DNA of 64,000 bases from NCBI RefSeq assembly GCF_023856365.1, contig NC_064538.1, forward strand, positions 4,729,832 to 4,793,831, written 5' to 3'. Below are positions 1 to 48,913 of this stretch, in pieces (the first letter of the stretch is position 1; each line of letters begins with the position of its first letter). The position numbers and the translations under genes are program-made. The DNA comes from Brienomyrus brachyistius (taxonomy: Eukaryota; Chordata; Actinopteri; Osteoglossiformes; Mormyridae). The notes beneath the pieces were generated by a model. That model did not search any database, was not told the origin of the DNA, and saw nothing but the letters and a program-made list of their open reading frames with translations.

Positions 1-26999
<26,999 letters not shown>

Positions 27000-29900
27000 T
27001 AGTCTGGTAAGATCCTTCCTTTCCCCCCCCTTTCTCCCTCTCGCTTCCCGTCTGATCGCGTGTTTCTCTCCCCCCCTCTTTTCCGGCTAGGTCGCCAGCT
27101 CTACGGCCTCAAACCCACACCTTCCCCCGGGCTCCCCCGTCTGTCCGCGGACCCGCTGCGGTCGCATTTACACGCTGCGTTCGGCTGGAGTCTGGATGTG
27201 AGCATCAGGGGCGCAGCATCTCAGCTCCTCATTCAGCTCCAACATGGCTCTCAGCAGACCCCGGTGGTACTATCCATCCTCTCTCTACACTCCCCTCGCC
27301 ACCCCTCCCCCCCGCTCCCCCATCCTCCGTTCAGATAAATGGGAAACGGAATGGTTTATCCCAATACGGATGACTTACACTTCCCTTTTCTTTCACGCCA
27401 CATCCTCTTTTAGCAGGTGACTTTTGACCATTTTTTGGGATCAAATTTAGCGTCTGGGGTTATTCTTGCTGTATGGCACAACCTATAACAACTTAATATT
27501 TAATCACTGACAGAAGATGAATTGAGCCTGCATTAAGCTTTTTAAATTTGTGAATGTGAATTTATCTCAATATTTTCCTTATATTGTACTATTTCGAAAT
27601 TGATATTATGTTTTCATTTAGTAGGTCTAATTGGGATTTATTTGAGGAATTTAACCGGTACTCTCACGGTGATAAAAACCGACACTTTGATATAATCTTC
27701 CAATAATTTGACCACTTATTGTTACGTTATTTCAATATGTTTCTGTAGCTATGTAGCCCAAAACATGGAGTATATCTGGGGAAAACATAAAAACTCTCGA
27801 CACCATATCAGAGTTAACTTGCCAACGGTACAATGCTCAACTCGGATGATGTGTATGCTGTATATAATTAGAATATCATATATTTAATATATGTTTATTT
27901 TTGTATTCGGGGTACAGTATTCTGGGACTGAAAAACAATGGAAAATTCATTTTTTAATTAACACTTCTCATGAGATTGGCGTTGGCAAGGTGTCGATTCA
28001 TCCTATTTATCTACATGTATTTAAAACGTAACGCCTCTAAATGAAATTACATTGAACATGATCTGTTTTATATTCCGCTCTGATTAAACAGCAGGTGCGT
28101 GGATTAGGGTGGTGGGAACCGCCCCTCCCCACTCCTCCCTTCTCTTCCCCTCCCTAAATCTGTGACCACTCGCTCCACACATCTTTAGATCGATATCCGT
28201 CCGGACCTCGCCAGATCTGGTCCCCGCCTTAGGCCCCGAAGACACACCTATTTGGCTACCCAGGTTACCATGGGAACGGAGGCAGCGGGTGTGTGCGGTG
28301 CAGGGTTGGGGGGATTGACGCTTTGCCTGGCAGCCACAGTCGCACCGTAATTACAGCCTCCCAACCTCCCCCACCCGTCCCCTCGTTTTGACCGCCTCGC
28401 TCCCACCCACTGCGCTCCTCCACCCTCCCTCCTCCCCAAAGGCTGGGCGGCAGGTGGTAGCGGCGAAACGGTGCTGCGATGCATATTCACAAGTGGCAGC
28501 CGAAGGTTCCAATTGACGGCAGATCGCCTGTATTAATTTGCCATCGGCCGTCCCGTCATTCACAAAGCGCCGTTCACACAACCCCACCCACCCATTTTTA
28601 CGGTGCAACTGATGGGGCTCATGGAGGCGGTGGCAGCTGCGCGGTGACTTACGTGGCGGGTCCAGCAGCCTGATGGCGTATTTAAATTAACCAAGCCAAG
28701 GAAACTCAAAGCAACCTTAACCGCAACCCATCGCAAAATGATGCGATAATAATAATAGAGTAATTGAGTATTTCCCGTTTCTACTTGATCATACTCTATT
28801 GTATATTCTATTATGGATGTAATGTAGTTATGTATGGTTGTGTCAGCTTGTGTTTGGCTCCATCTTTCTTTCCTACACTGCTCGAGATAAGCTTCTGTTG
28901 GGAATGATGCCATTAATAATTGGGGAGATTTGATTAAAATCCGGTTCATTTACTAGCTCTTCAGTTGTTCAGACAAAGACAATTTGATCATTTAATTACA
29001 TTTCTGTTAGAGTCAGTTGATGGAGCGGTAGGCCAGCGTCATGTACGTGGCGTGCGTAAATACACACACACATACACGCACATATGTAATGAACGGGAGA
29101 TTCAGTGTATATAAATGTATAGTGAGACATGTATCCAGGTTTTATAGAGATTTTCTCTTAGAGATGAAGATTACTTATGAATTCGTACAGTATGTCTCAT
29201 GCAGTGGTGTTTACCTGGGGCAGCTCTGTGTCTGTGACCCAAATCACATGAACAGGGAAAGGTTTAAATAAGTGATAATTTTGCTTGAATGAGACAATTG
29301 ACGCCTGTGCAACACACTACTCAATAATAGACCAATAGAGGCATACGAGTAACAATAAAATGTGTTCCTTTCATCATGAAAAATAAGACAGTAAAACAAT
29401 AACCTGTGAGTGAGTAGTAATAACAGTTAGGATTGTGTTGTCAGTTGTTGAATGTGGAGAATTTCCTGTAGGTAATGTATGAGGACAGTACTAGGTCAAT
29501 GACTGTCAGGGGATCCCAAACAGCCTGTGACAAGGTCAGATGGACTCATTTCTCAAAAAAAAAATAAAAAAATCCTGAATCACACTTCACTCACACTGGA
29601 GAATCCTGTCTGTACATTTACTTAAAAAAAAAATGCAAATTTTAATTTAGACTTCCATCATCCATCATTTTCTCTTACAATTTGTGCAGTGGATATTTTA
29701 TTTTTGTCTGTGTTTGACTATATCTGGTACCATATTGCACCCAAACACTGAAAGAAAGAGAGAATAATAGAGGTGGATGCAGGGGTGGGGGGTGCAGTTA
29801 GCAACAGCTGTTACATCAAGAAATGAGCTTTGATAGAATCAGCATTGAGCGGGTTTCCCTTGTCGCACAGCATAAGCATTTGGGCGTGTTTTATTCCAAG

Positions 29901-30837
29901 GCCATTTCCATCCCTCCCTGCTCTCTGTACCTCTGTTCATCCTCTGTTCTGCATGGCTCACTCTTAGATCTCCCTTTACTCTCTTCTTTCTCCTCCACTC
30001 CCTCTATTGTCTGTCCGACACAGGCCTTGGGAAATGATTGACAGGCCGGTCCTGGTCCAGGGAACACTTTGATAGGAAGACGTGAGTGAGTAGGTGGGCA
30101 CTGGGGGCTGCCTGGCAGTTGAATTGCGCTGCCACCTTGTGGAGATGCAAAAGACTTACACAGCCTGCACTTAAGTAATTCTGGGTTTTTAATCATATTA
30201 ACCATAATGGCCTCTAAATCTTAATGCTTGAATCGGCAATAAAAAGTCATAAATTTCCTCTCTCAGACACAGTTCCTTTTCACATATCCGAAATACATCT
30301 CTTGAAAAAAACCCAGACATATTCATTTTAATGATTAGCTTGCATACTGGTCTTCAGCACAGACTACAAAGACTATAAGAAAATCCTAGGCATAATGAAG
30401 GTTAAAACGCAGGTAATACTGTAACCAAATCAAAGCAGAAACAAGTTGCACCCAACACTTTTATATCTAGAGAGAACAAGGAAGTAAGGTGGTTGTGTGT
30501 GGATTTGGGAAAATTGATTGCACCAGAACCATTTGACTGCCACTTAAGTTTTGGCCCATGTAGTGAGGATTAATTGCTGTTTTCTTGTGTATATATTGCA
30601 TACAAAAACTAATCTTGAAATTAATAAGTTTTTAGCCACATTTTCAATTAATGCAACGGGACATACAGATAAAATGAAAAGATTACATTAGAGAATTCAG
30701 CCTTTTTAAAACTGTAATGAAAAACAATTAAACAAAATCTTGGCCTATATCATTCCTATATCTAAACCCAGAATTACTTTTAAGAGCTTGGTTCCTCTAA
30801 GCAGTAAATCCAGACAGGTTTCACATAAACATCTTCA
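27000..30837. other. celsr3 upstream region and celsr3-dalrd3 intergenic DNA
   Basis: 27000-27340 is C/T- and CpG-rich and probably holds the celsr3 5' UTR and promoter. 27341-28080 is AT-rich. 28100-28660 is GC-rich with an X-box and many CpGs, and could be a promoter or upstream exon region. 28700-30800 shows no gene. Confidence 0.5.
28264..28277. promoter_or_regulatory. RFX-type X-box upstream of celsr3
   Basis: GTTACCATGGGAAC fits the RFX consensus RYYNCC-N(1-3)-GGNRAC at all twelve defined positions. It lies 1.27 kb upstream of the celsr3 start codon in a GC-rich island. RFX factors control ciliary genes, and CELSR2/3 act in ciliated ependymal cells (established), so a regulatory link is plausible but unproven. 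Confidence 0.45.
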
Positions 30838-30843
30838 TTTATT
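30838..30843 (-). terminator. dalrd3: Candidate poly(A) signal of dalrd3
   Basis: AATAAA on the minus strand, about 375 bp after the dalrd3 stop codon; it is the first canonical signal downstream of the stop. The implied 3' UTR is about 0.4 kb. Confidence 0.55.
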
Positions 30844-31217
30844 AAAAGGAATCTCACAATATTTATGCTCATGATGAAATCCGGTTCCCCACCTGAGAAC
30901 CTGCATCCACCAGGGAATATTCCAGAATTTGGCACAAAGAATGTAAAGTGACATTAGATGCAGCCACACCTAAGGAGTAATAAATATGGCACAGGGTCAG
31001 TGTCTGGATCACAGAATTCTCTGCTACCTAAAATCTTTATGGGTCCTGTTTGTAAAATAGTACTTCAATCATTTTGTGCATAAAGGGGCAGCCAAATATA
31101 GGGTTGTAGCACCCTACTAGAAACAGGGGGGGCACCTGTGTGTACAGTATCCTATGTGTAAACGCATCACTGTAGCTGGCTTAAGGGTCCTCAGCCTGGG
31201 TCGTGCCGTTAAATGGA

Positions 31218-31355
31218 CTATAGTTGTGGAATCGGAGGTAAATGTAGGGTGTCCAGGGCACAGTGGTAAAGTTCTCTCAGTGCCCCAAGCAGCTGCAGCC
31301 GGCAAAACATCTGATTATACAAATGAGGCATTGGCTCCTGGAGGGAGGGAGGGAC

Positions 31356-31409
<54 letters not shown>

Positions 31410-33509
31410 CAACAAAAACGGAAAGGTGACTGCATGCAAAAGAAAATGATTAATTCTGCTACCATTGCATTTGACATTTATTGCTGCTGCATCCGTGAGA
31501 AAATAAAAGCATTAACACTATAAAGTACAGGGCGTGCTATCAATCAATAATTAAACATACAAAATGTGACAGAACTGAAAAATGACAAGAAAACTAAATT
31601 CTAGTGACATGTGTAAAATGCCCCCCCCCCCCCTTTAAACCAAATAAAAATTATAAATTAGGACTGAAGATAGGTAGTTTCTCACCCCAAGAACATGAAC
31701 TCTGTTGTAGTAGGAGCTGAAGTCCTTAGTAAGAGACACCAGAAACCTGCAGATCTGCAAAGGTGTGCATTACATGTACATCAGCCAAACCAGTTAGCAT
31801 TACATACACTGTTGTATGACCATTACATCACCACTAAATAGCCAAAAACCTCACCTGCTCTGTCTTCATGCCAACTCTGGCCCCGCCCCCACCTTCTTCC
31901 AGGGACTGTCCTAATTGGTCCAGTAGATCAGAAAAAGGAATTAGGTAATTGAACAGCAAAAGCCATTCCCCCTAAAGGAAAATAAACAGAAAATGTTAGG
32001 TTGGTTTCATCTCTAATGCAGCCGCTACGTATATCATGTAATTAATGATAACATAGAAGAATAACGTTAATTGCTACGACAGGCATCGCTACACATGTTA
32101 TGGAAAGACACTGTACCTCTTCTTTAAGGGAAGAGAAATCCAGCTGAGATACATTTGGAATTTCTGGGTAAAGTCCTGCGAGAGACGGATCACAGGAGAC
32201 GGTTGTGCTTAAATTTGTGACATCTCTTATACGAGTCTGTAGCATATAAAATAACTGTAGGTGAAGGCATATTGTACAGAGCGCGCTGCCTCCCACCCTG
32301 CTCCACCGCATGCTCGTAGCTGCTGAAGAGCGTGTGCAGACGGGCACAGTTGTACATGACAAAGACTCCGCCCCTGGGGCCTTTGGTGGACACGCCCCCT
32401 TCCCTCTGCACATCCAGGGTCACCTATAAAAAGCCAGAGCAAAAGCATGACGTCACTCTAAAAATTCCAATATCTTCACCCATAGACCACTGCAGGAAAG
32501 CATGTGCAGAACGGAGGTGAGAGGCAAGGTGCGTTTGGGACGTCTCTCGTCTCCACATCGTGATCGCTGCGCTCACCGGACTCGAATGGACCGTCGACAG
32601 CAGCTCAAACCTCACGGTGGCTGAAGTCATGACCTGGATGATGTCATCCCACGCCTGTCCTGGACACGACAGAATACAGAACTGAGCGAAAGGCCGGTGT
32701 GGAAACCCCCCCCCCCCTAAATCCCACAAGCAAAAACTCCATATCTACCATCCACTTTCTCTCTGTATTTAATCTCTGAAGCCTCTTTCATCTGTGCTCT
32801 ACGTAACCTGTTTAAAAAGAAAATTACAAATACAAAGATGAGCACAACTACAAAAGACAACTATTCCATTCATTCATTATCTACACTCATATATAAATTC
32901 TATACTTGTCCTACGCAGGATCAAGGGGGTCCAGAGTTTATCCTGAGGCAACCAATTTACCTCAGCAAGTTTTTGGACTGGGGGGGGGGGGGGGGGGGGG
33001 GACGACACCCCACAACGACACGGGAAGAACATGCAACCTCCACACACATAGTGGGGACTCGAACCCTGGTCCGAGTGGCGTGAGGCAACAGCGCTAACCG
33101 CTGCACCACCAAGCAACCCTTGATAACTGAAATCCATTATGCAAAACTACTTTTTCCCTCCTGCAATTATAATTATTATGCAGATAACAATATAACATTA
33201 GCGCCCGCTACTGAAAGCCTATCTGCATAGTAACTAATTAAATGTATGTCTTATCAACTCCTACCTAGAAGTAAACATTATCTCAGTACAGTATAGCAGA
33301 GGATGTAGTTAACATTGAGGAATTGCTTTCTGTTTGCTAGTGTGTTACACATGTGTAAAGTTACAGAAACAAGGACACTTCATTACTCTGGGTGCCTAAG
33401 AAGACAGTATGAGTGAGGCAACCTTCTTGGTGTTCAGTTCTGCTGAGCTGTGCGGCATTCTGTAGACATGTGCTTGAATCTTAAGATGCACCGTGACACT
33501 GCTAGCACT

Positions 33510-33558
<49 letters not shown>

Positions 33559-35040
33559 ACACACACAATGTTACATGCTGACAATAAGGCACAGAGACTA
33601 AAACACGGTGAAACATTTTCCCCTGACAATCACTGATGTTCAGTGTTACTCACTGGATGTACTTCACGGCGTTAATCTGTGAACCGGGTGTCTTGACTGG
33701 TCCACATACCATGTGTTTCTACAGGAAACAGACCATGACAGGACTTCAGAAAACGAGTCTCTGTGAGCCATGCGGCACTCTAAAGCTTAATGACATTCAC
33801 TAGCAATTCTGCATTGAAACTGTTCGGTCAGCTGGAATATTGTGATTAGTTATTGTCATGACTATATATATGGGTCATGCTGCTATATTAAAACTACCTG
33901 AAAGTGCCACATCAAAAGCCCCAATATCGCAGAATTTACAGCTCAAGCCCCATCAAGCATACTAACAGATTGTTCCAGGGGGTAAAGCAGATCCTGAGAA
34001 CATACAAAAAATTCTGACAGGATTCTGACAGATGTATTTCCACAACAAACATGGCACCTAGCTCAGGAAAGTGACTGCATTTAACCCACAAACCTAATAC
34101 ATGCGGCAAAGACTGCAAGCAATTTGAAGACCGCTGATTTACTTTTGCGGAAAATCCCTTCTACCACAACCTCAAAAATGTAAACAGCTTAATTCCTCCA
34201 CGGGCTCTATGAACATTTACCAATTTAAGAAGATGGTAAAATTCCTCTCTCTTTTTATAAACAACTTACTACAGCAACCCTGCCCTGGTACCACACACTG
34301 CATTTACACATCCTTTACATTTGTCCATACAGTGTTGCGTGGTTGCACAGCATCCCAGTTTTTTCTCCACACTCCATGCTATGCACACCTGAGTGGCCCT
34401 GGCACCCCCCACTCTCCACAGGACATCCACCTGCTGCTGGCGAAACTCATCCTGGGACGATGTGACATGGAGCACCATGGGGGCTGCACCCTGGACCATA
34501 AGTAAACAAAATTACCAGCAGGAGAAGAGAACTACAACACTTCTTCAATGCCGTCAAAAAAATGGATATTACGTTCAAGAACAGCATAATTAAAAAAATA
34601 AAGAGATCAGTAGCATCGTATTTTTCAGAAGAAATGATCAATCTAGCATCCTGTCCATATCACCGCCTCGTGCTGCCTGGGATTGGCTCCAACTCCTCCT
34701 CCCCCCCCCCCCCCCCCCCAACTCTTACAAGAATAAGCAGTTAGAAGATGGATGATGGATGGAGCGGGTGATGGATTTGCTGCAGGAGGAAAAAAATCCA
34801 ATATTCATCTGAGGCAGAATGTATGTGATTCTCCAGCTGATGGAAAGTGAAGAGTGAGATGTTGGGCCAGGTGGACTGGGGGGGTGGGGGGTGGGCAGCT
34901 TTAGGTTCAAGTCAGACAGCAACATTTCAGTACGTAAACGGTGTTTTAGGCTTAAGAATGCGAATAGCATGGTCATTTCAGATCTATCTGATAAGACAGA
35001 TAATTAGGGGGTTTTGCACCAAGTGTCACTGTTCAGGAGT

Positions 35041-35094
<54 letters not shown>

Positions 35095-36012
35095 TCAGGT
35101 TTCACATCCTGTAGTCATACAAGGAAGAAATAAACATCTCCGAATCTCAAATCATTAACGCTAAATGAAAAAGGATTACTGGCACTGTTCAATTTCAATA
35201 TGAAATACTATAATTTTATATAAAAGTGCAATTTCCAGTGAAATTACCAGTGTTTCGTATCTATCTGCGAAAAATGCACTCATTCTTAACTGTGAGCTAC
35301 AGAAGACTCACCTTGACGACAGCTGCTTCCAACTGTCCTAACTGGTACACACTCTCTTCCTGGACTGTGAGAGTAAGCGAGAAAGACAGAGTCATCACTG
35401 CGCAAGCATCCTATGCACCAGCACTGTTAAGATGTGTCATTAAATATTCAGTGACTTGGTGCAGAAACTGACACTGCAATAACACATCTGGCTGAATAAG
35501 CCAGTAAAAGTGAGCTGCTCCAAATAAAAATGCTGACAAATGGAATAAAATTAAACCAAGTTATATTTCGGTTTGTTTTGCTGTCTTTTCTGGCCATGGG
35601 CCAGTATTTGGAGCATCGTATCGCTGTCAGACGTACTCAAGTACTCTGCCTCACATGCATACAGTCTAGGAACACAAGTTCAAAGTAAAACGGTCCACCA
35701 CTTCTCACCTGTGCAGACCCCAAGGTTTGGGTCATATCCCTGAAGACTCTTCTCCTGAACTGCTTTTTTCAAGTTTATCCTCACAGTCTTGGTCCCCTTT
35801 TCACTCCCCCCTCCCTCCATCTCCATTCCTCCACTCAGTTCCTCTTCAGAGTCTCTATATGGCGAATTCTTAAACACCTCCCACAGTTCCTCTTCTCTCT
35901 TGCCATTGGCTGAACAGACTGGCACCGTGGGCCATTCCACACCGACAGACTTAAGGACATGGACGATGTCAGTGCCCTCAGGTAGTGCAGGGCAGAAAGA
36001 CACTGAAAATCT

Positions 36013-36046
<34 letters not shown>

Positions 36047-37113
36047 AGGATTCAACACAGAATAGATTTAAATTCACAAATACACAGAATCACAAAGATA
36101 TAAGGAACAAATATGTGCAGAAAACAAAACAAAACTCTTCTCACCCCTTCTTCGTCAACAGCGCCGCCTGGTGGTCGGCCAACAACACTGTCCGAAGCTG
36201 TCCCAGAGTGATAGTTTCGGAAGACGACAGGCAACGCTTGGGGTAGAGAGCCGGGCAGTTTAACACTACGTGGCCCTGCCCTTGGCCCGACGGCTTTAGA
36301 TATGGATGCAAACCACCCAGAACCTCCTGAAACACCGACACCCGGTCCACTCGCAGCCGGAGTCCTTCCACGGTCATCTCACCCCCAGCTATTGGCAGCA
36401 CGCCGTTGCCTCCCACTGACAGCACCCGTCCCAAAACAGTGGCCGGCACCTGGAACACGCACAAGCACACAAATACTCCCGTGGGAAAAACAACCGACGA
36501 TGCAAACGCATGACATTTTCATTTTTACTCCACGAATAGAATACGCATCTCAGCGATTCAAGCTTAAGCATCATAAATTAAAGCGATCATGACGCATTCA
36601 TAGAAATGTCCCACATAAGACATGAGGCGTTCATTTTTGAGGCAGGGATTCAACATGTTTTTATTATACTGTAGCGTCAACAGTAACAACGATGAAAATA
36701 ATTTGTAATAAAATCAATTATCTAACCAATAATAATCCAGCACTTCAACATTATTAACATAACAGAAGAATAATGATGGATAATAAGTCAAAGTTATTTA
36801 TGTCTAGTCCTCCCCGCTGCGAGCTAAAACGTACTGACCTGTGACGAAAAGCAAATTAAAACAGCAAAAAACGTTACGAGTTACCAACCTGTCCGTTTGC
36901 ATACAGTGTGGTAAGGACCGATGACGGCGACAAGAAGTCCCGATTTCTGAGATTCTTGGCGCTACTTTCCTTGAACCACAGTTTATCGGGCTCGTTCGTC
37001 GTCCTGGACGAACCCACAGCCGCAGCCACATTCTCCGGATCGCCACGCAGAGCGGAGTTCAGGGCTCGAACCGTGTTACCAATGCGAAAGGGACGATTGT
37101 CTGCTCCTTCCAT
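31218..37113 (-). CDS. dalrd3: DALRD3: DALR anticodon-binding domain-containing protein 3 (complete, 13 exons, 561 aa)
   Basis: Family knowledge: DALRD3 binds tRNA-Arg species and recruits METTL2 for 3-methylcytidine at position 32. Exons: 36889-37113, 36145-36449, 35709-36010, 35312-35364, 34389-34490, 33654-33718, 32749-32807, 32577-32659, 32297-32423, 32117-32175, 31855-31971, 31686-31754, 31218-31337. All have GT/AG and the phases chain exactly, giving 561 residues (human 543). Diagnostic pieces: [19 protein letters not shown] near the N-terminus, [93 protein letters not shown] and a C-terminal [17 protein letters not shown], the DALR helical domain of arginyl-tRNA synthetase type. No synthetase catalytic motif (HIGH/KMSKS) is seen, as expected. 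The start is the ATG at 37111-37113. Confidence 0.95.
31358..31408. repeat. (GA)n microsatellite in dalrd3 last intron
   Basis: About 50 bp of GA repeat lying immediately upstream (gene sense) of the last dalrd3 exon, where on the minus strand it serves as the (TC)n polypyrimidine tract of the acceptor at 31338. Confidence 0.95.
32865..33115 (+). repeat. Dispersed fish repeat, fuller copy with tRNA-like end
   Basis: Carries TTCATTATCTACACTC, AGGATCAAGGGGGTCCAGAG, CAAGTTTTTGGACTGGGG with G21 (32981-33001), GAAGAACATGCAACCTCCAC and GGACTCGAACCC. The reverse strand of the end reads GGTGGTGCAGCGGTTAGCGC, tRNA-like. It lies in dalrd3 intron 6. Confidence 0.75.
33509..33567. repeat. (CA)n microsatellite in dalrd3 intron 6
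   Basis: About 59 bp of nearly pure CA repeat with one TA interruption. Confidence 0.95.
34650..34770. repeat. Dispersed repeat fragment with C-run and GATG tail
   Basis: GCCTCGTGCTGCCTGGGATT is followed by a C-rich homopolymer (34701-34719), AATAAGCAGTTAGAAGATGG and ATGGATGGA. This matches the end of the CTTATCC-type dispersed family. It lies in dalrd3 intron 4. Confidence 0.6.
35045..35094. repeat. (TA)n(CA)n microsatellite
   Basis: About 40 bp of TA followed by a short CA tract in dalrd3 intron 4. Confidence 0.95.
36016..36045. repeat. A30 homopolymer acting as the polypyrimidine tract of dalrd3 exon 3
   Basis: Thirty A on the plus strand, hence T30 on the gene strand, separated from the acceptor AG (36012-36011) by only three bases. 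Frame requires the exon to start at 36010. A second AG eight bases downstream (36004-36003) would shift the frame. Confidence 0.9.
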
Positions 37114-38694
37114 GTAATCCGCAGAGCAGGAATATTAAGTTAAACACCTACAATGTCGTGGCGGCTTCGAACATCAAGGATACCTCGTTACATAGAAATG
37201 TCGCGGTTTTTTTTTTGCTTGCATCTCAACATGGATCAGGTGACTGTGAATACCACCACATGCTACAATAGGAACTATACACTTTCTGTTGGTTTCCTTA
37301 ACACCCAATTTCTTGTTACACACCATGTAACGCCAGTGGCGCTACTTATTCGTCACCACACAGGCGCCATGTTGGGTGTGGCATTAACACTAACAGCCAC
37401 GCCCCCCCAGTATATCTTTTCGTTAGATGGACGAAGTCTCGTTGAACTCAGCTGTACTACCATTTGCACACCTTAGAAATCTCCTTGTTAGAAGAACGGC
37501 GAGAAAGGCTTATATGGAAGAATATGCAATTTAATGGATATTGTGCCAAGTACAACACCCAACAAATAATCGGATTACGCAGTAGATATTGTATGTTAGA
37601 GGTGGAAATCGGGAATTACATTTTCTTTGTGATTTTGTGTGCATCCAGTAATTTCGTTCACTTCCAGCATAGCTCTCTTCATTCTTTCATTTCTCTGTGG
37701 GAATCCTCCTTGCATATTTGGATGGTTCCTTTTATGTATAACAACATTTTTATGTCATTATTTATATCGCATATTGTATCATTTCATAATATATATTGAG
37801 CGTCGGTTAAATTATACTTGACATAGTCTTTCAGGTGCAAGCACACCAGTGAACGAATCACTGCAGTAACCAAGAACTTTTCATTAAAAGACTGATTCAA
37901 AAACAGCCAGTCCTGAATGAATGGCACCATATTAACAAGTATTGGTGTTTTGGGGTTAAATGTCAGCCTCATCACAGCCAAAGTTTTATTTGTTAAATCA
38001 GATTTTTTTTTAAATCGTTATGTTGTTTATTTTGCACAGGTACATGTTATGATATCTCATCCTCTGAGGAAGTTTGTGTGGTTGGCTTTGTATATAGGGG
38101 AAAAAAAATCTATGCATCTAAATGGGTTTATTAATAGTTTATAAATGTGCACTATATAACTAAAATAGGTGTTTTACCATCTTCCATTTAGGGAAAATTA
38201 CACGTGGCAACTACCTTCCCAGAATAGGACACCATTTTGGCTTCAGTCCAACCTACTGTCTGTCAGCAAAGAAATGTTTTGCTTGAAGTGAAAGTAAGCT
38301 TTACTCCTGAGCAAGAATGTGATGCTTATAAAAACCAAGGAAAACACCATTACAAAAAGAGGGCTGCAGTGTTGTTCCTTATTTTTATTCCACCGTGAGG
38401 GTTCACAGCCTCCTGTGCAGTGTGTTCATGTTTACAGCTCACTGAATGCTGCAGCAGGCACAGATAACACTGTCCCTTCAACAAAATCAGTGCGCAGTGA
38501 ATCGAGAATGAGGCAAAGATCATTCGTTTCTGATAGATAATAGCCGCATAAATCACAGAACTTCCATCTTCGTTTCCGACCTTGGGTTTTAAATTTCAAC
38601 ACTGCCGTTCACAGACACTGTATGTGTCACCATTATACTATTCAATTAAACTGAACATTTCAATAGAACGATGAGGACAAAGGAAGCAATGCAC
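37114..38694. other. dalrd3 promoter and dalrd3-impdh2 intergenic DNA
   Basis: About 1.6 kb, AT-rich, with no recognisable exon on either strand. In human the NDUFAF3 gene lies here, head to head with DALRD3; I see nothing resembling it. Confidence 0.55.
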
Positions 38695-38720
38695 TTTATT
38701 TTAAAAGCTTAAACTTTATT
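38695..38720 (-). terminator. impdh2: Candidate poly(A) signals of impdh2
   Basis: Two AATAAA hexamers on the minus strand (38715-38720 and 38695-38700) about 240-265 bp after the stop codon, in matching AAAATAAAGT contexts. Confidence 0.75.
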
Positions 38721-38958
38721 TTAAAGAATGCATGAAAGTGCCCGCTTTAGACACATGCATCCAGTAATATGCAAATCTCTTTAAATAAGAGTGACTTATT
38801 ATTTGGAAGACAATGAGAGAATAGTTGGATACCTGGCAGGCAGGTATTCGGTGACAATTCTGGTGTTTTGTGTGTATCTGAATATTTGCTTTAAGGAGCA
38901 GGTTTGTCAGGAGTCATGTGAACGAATAGAAAAGTTTGATTCAATGGCTCCATAATCT

Positions 38959-48829
<9,871 letters not shown>

Positions 48830-48861
48830 GGCTCCGGTGATCCTGCTAAATGCGAGTGTAG

Positions 48862-48913
48862 CACGTGCGAATAACTGTGACCGCCAATTCCTTGCATCTT
48901 TCTAGTGACGTAA
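48862..48913. promoter_or_regulatory. impdh2: impdh2 proximal promoter motifs (E-box, CCAAT, CRE)
   Basis: Within 90 bp upstream of the start codon lie CACGTG (48862-48867, a MYC/USF E-box), CCAAT (48884-48888, plus strand) and TGACGTAA (48906-48913, a CRE/ATF site). CRE-type elements are known in the human IMPDH2 promoter, and MYC regulates nucleotide synthesis genes. No TATA box is evident. Confidence 0.55.

Noticed and set aside
27221..27246. A possible RE1/NRSF silencer site near celsr3 (TTCAGCTCCAACATGG).
   Set aside because: The left half matches roughly, but there is no right half (GGACAGCGCC-type) at any allowed spacing.
36450..36888. Possible mir-191/mir-425 hairpins in dalrd3 intron 1, where they occur in mammals.
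   Set aside because: Neither mature sequence nor its seed with a pairing arm is found on the minus strand here by eye.
37153..37476. A 107-codon plus-strand open frame just upstream of dalrd3, as a candidate head-to-head gene.
   Set aside because: Composition and sequence do not resemble NDUFAF3 or another known mitochondrial protein, and there is no supporting second exon.
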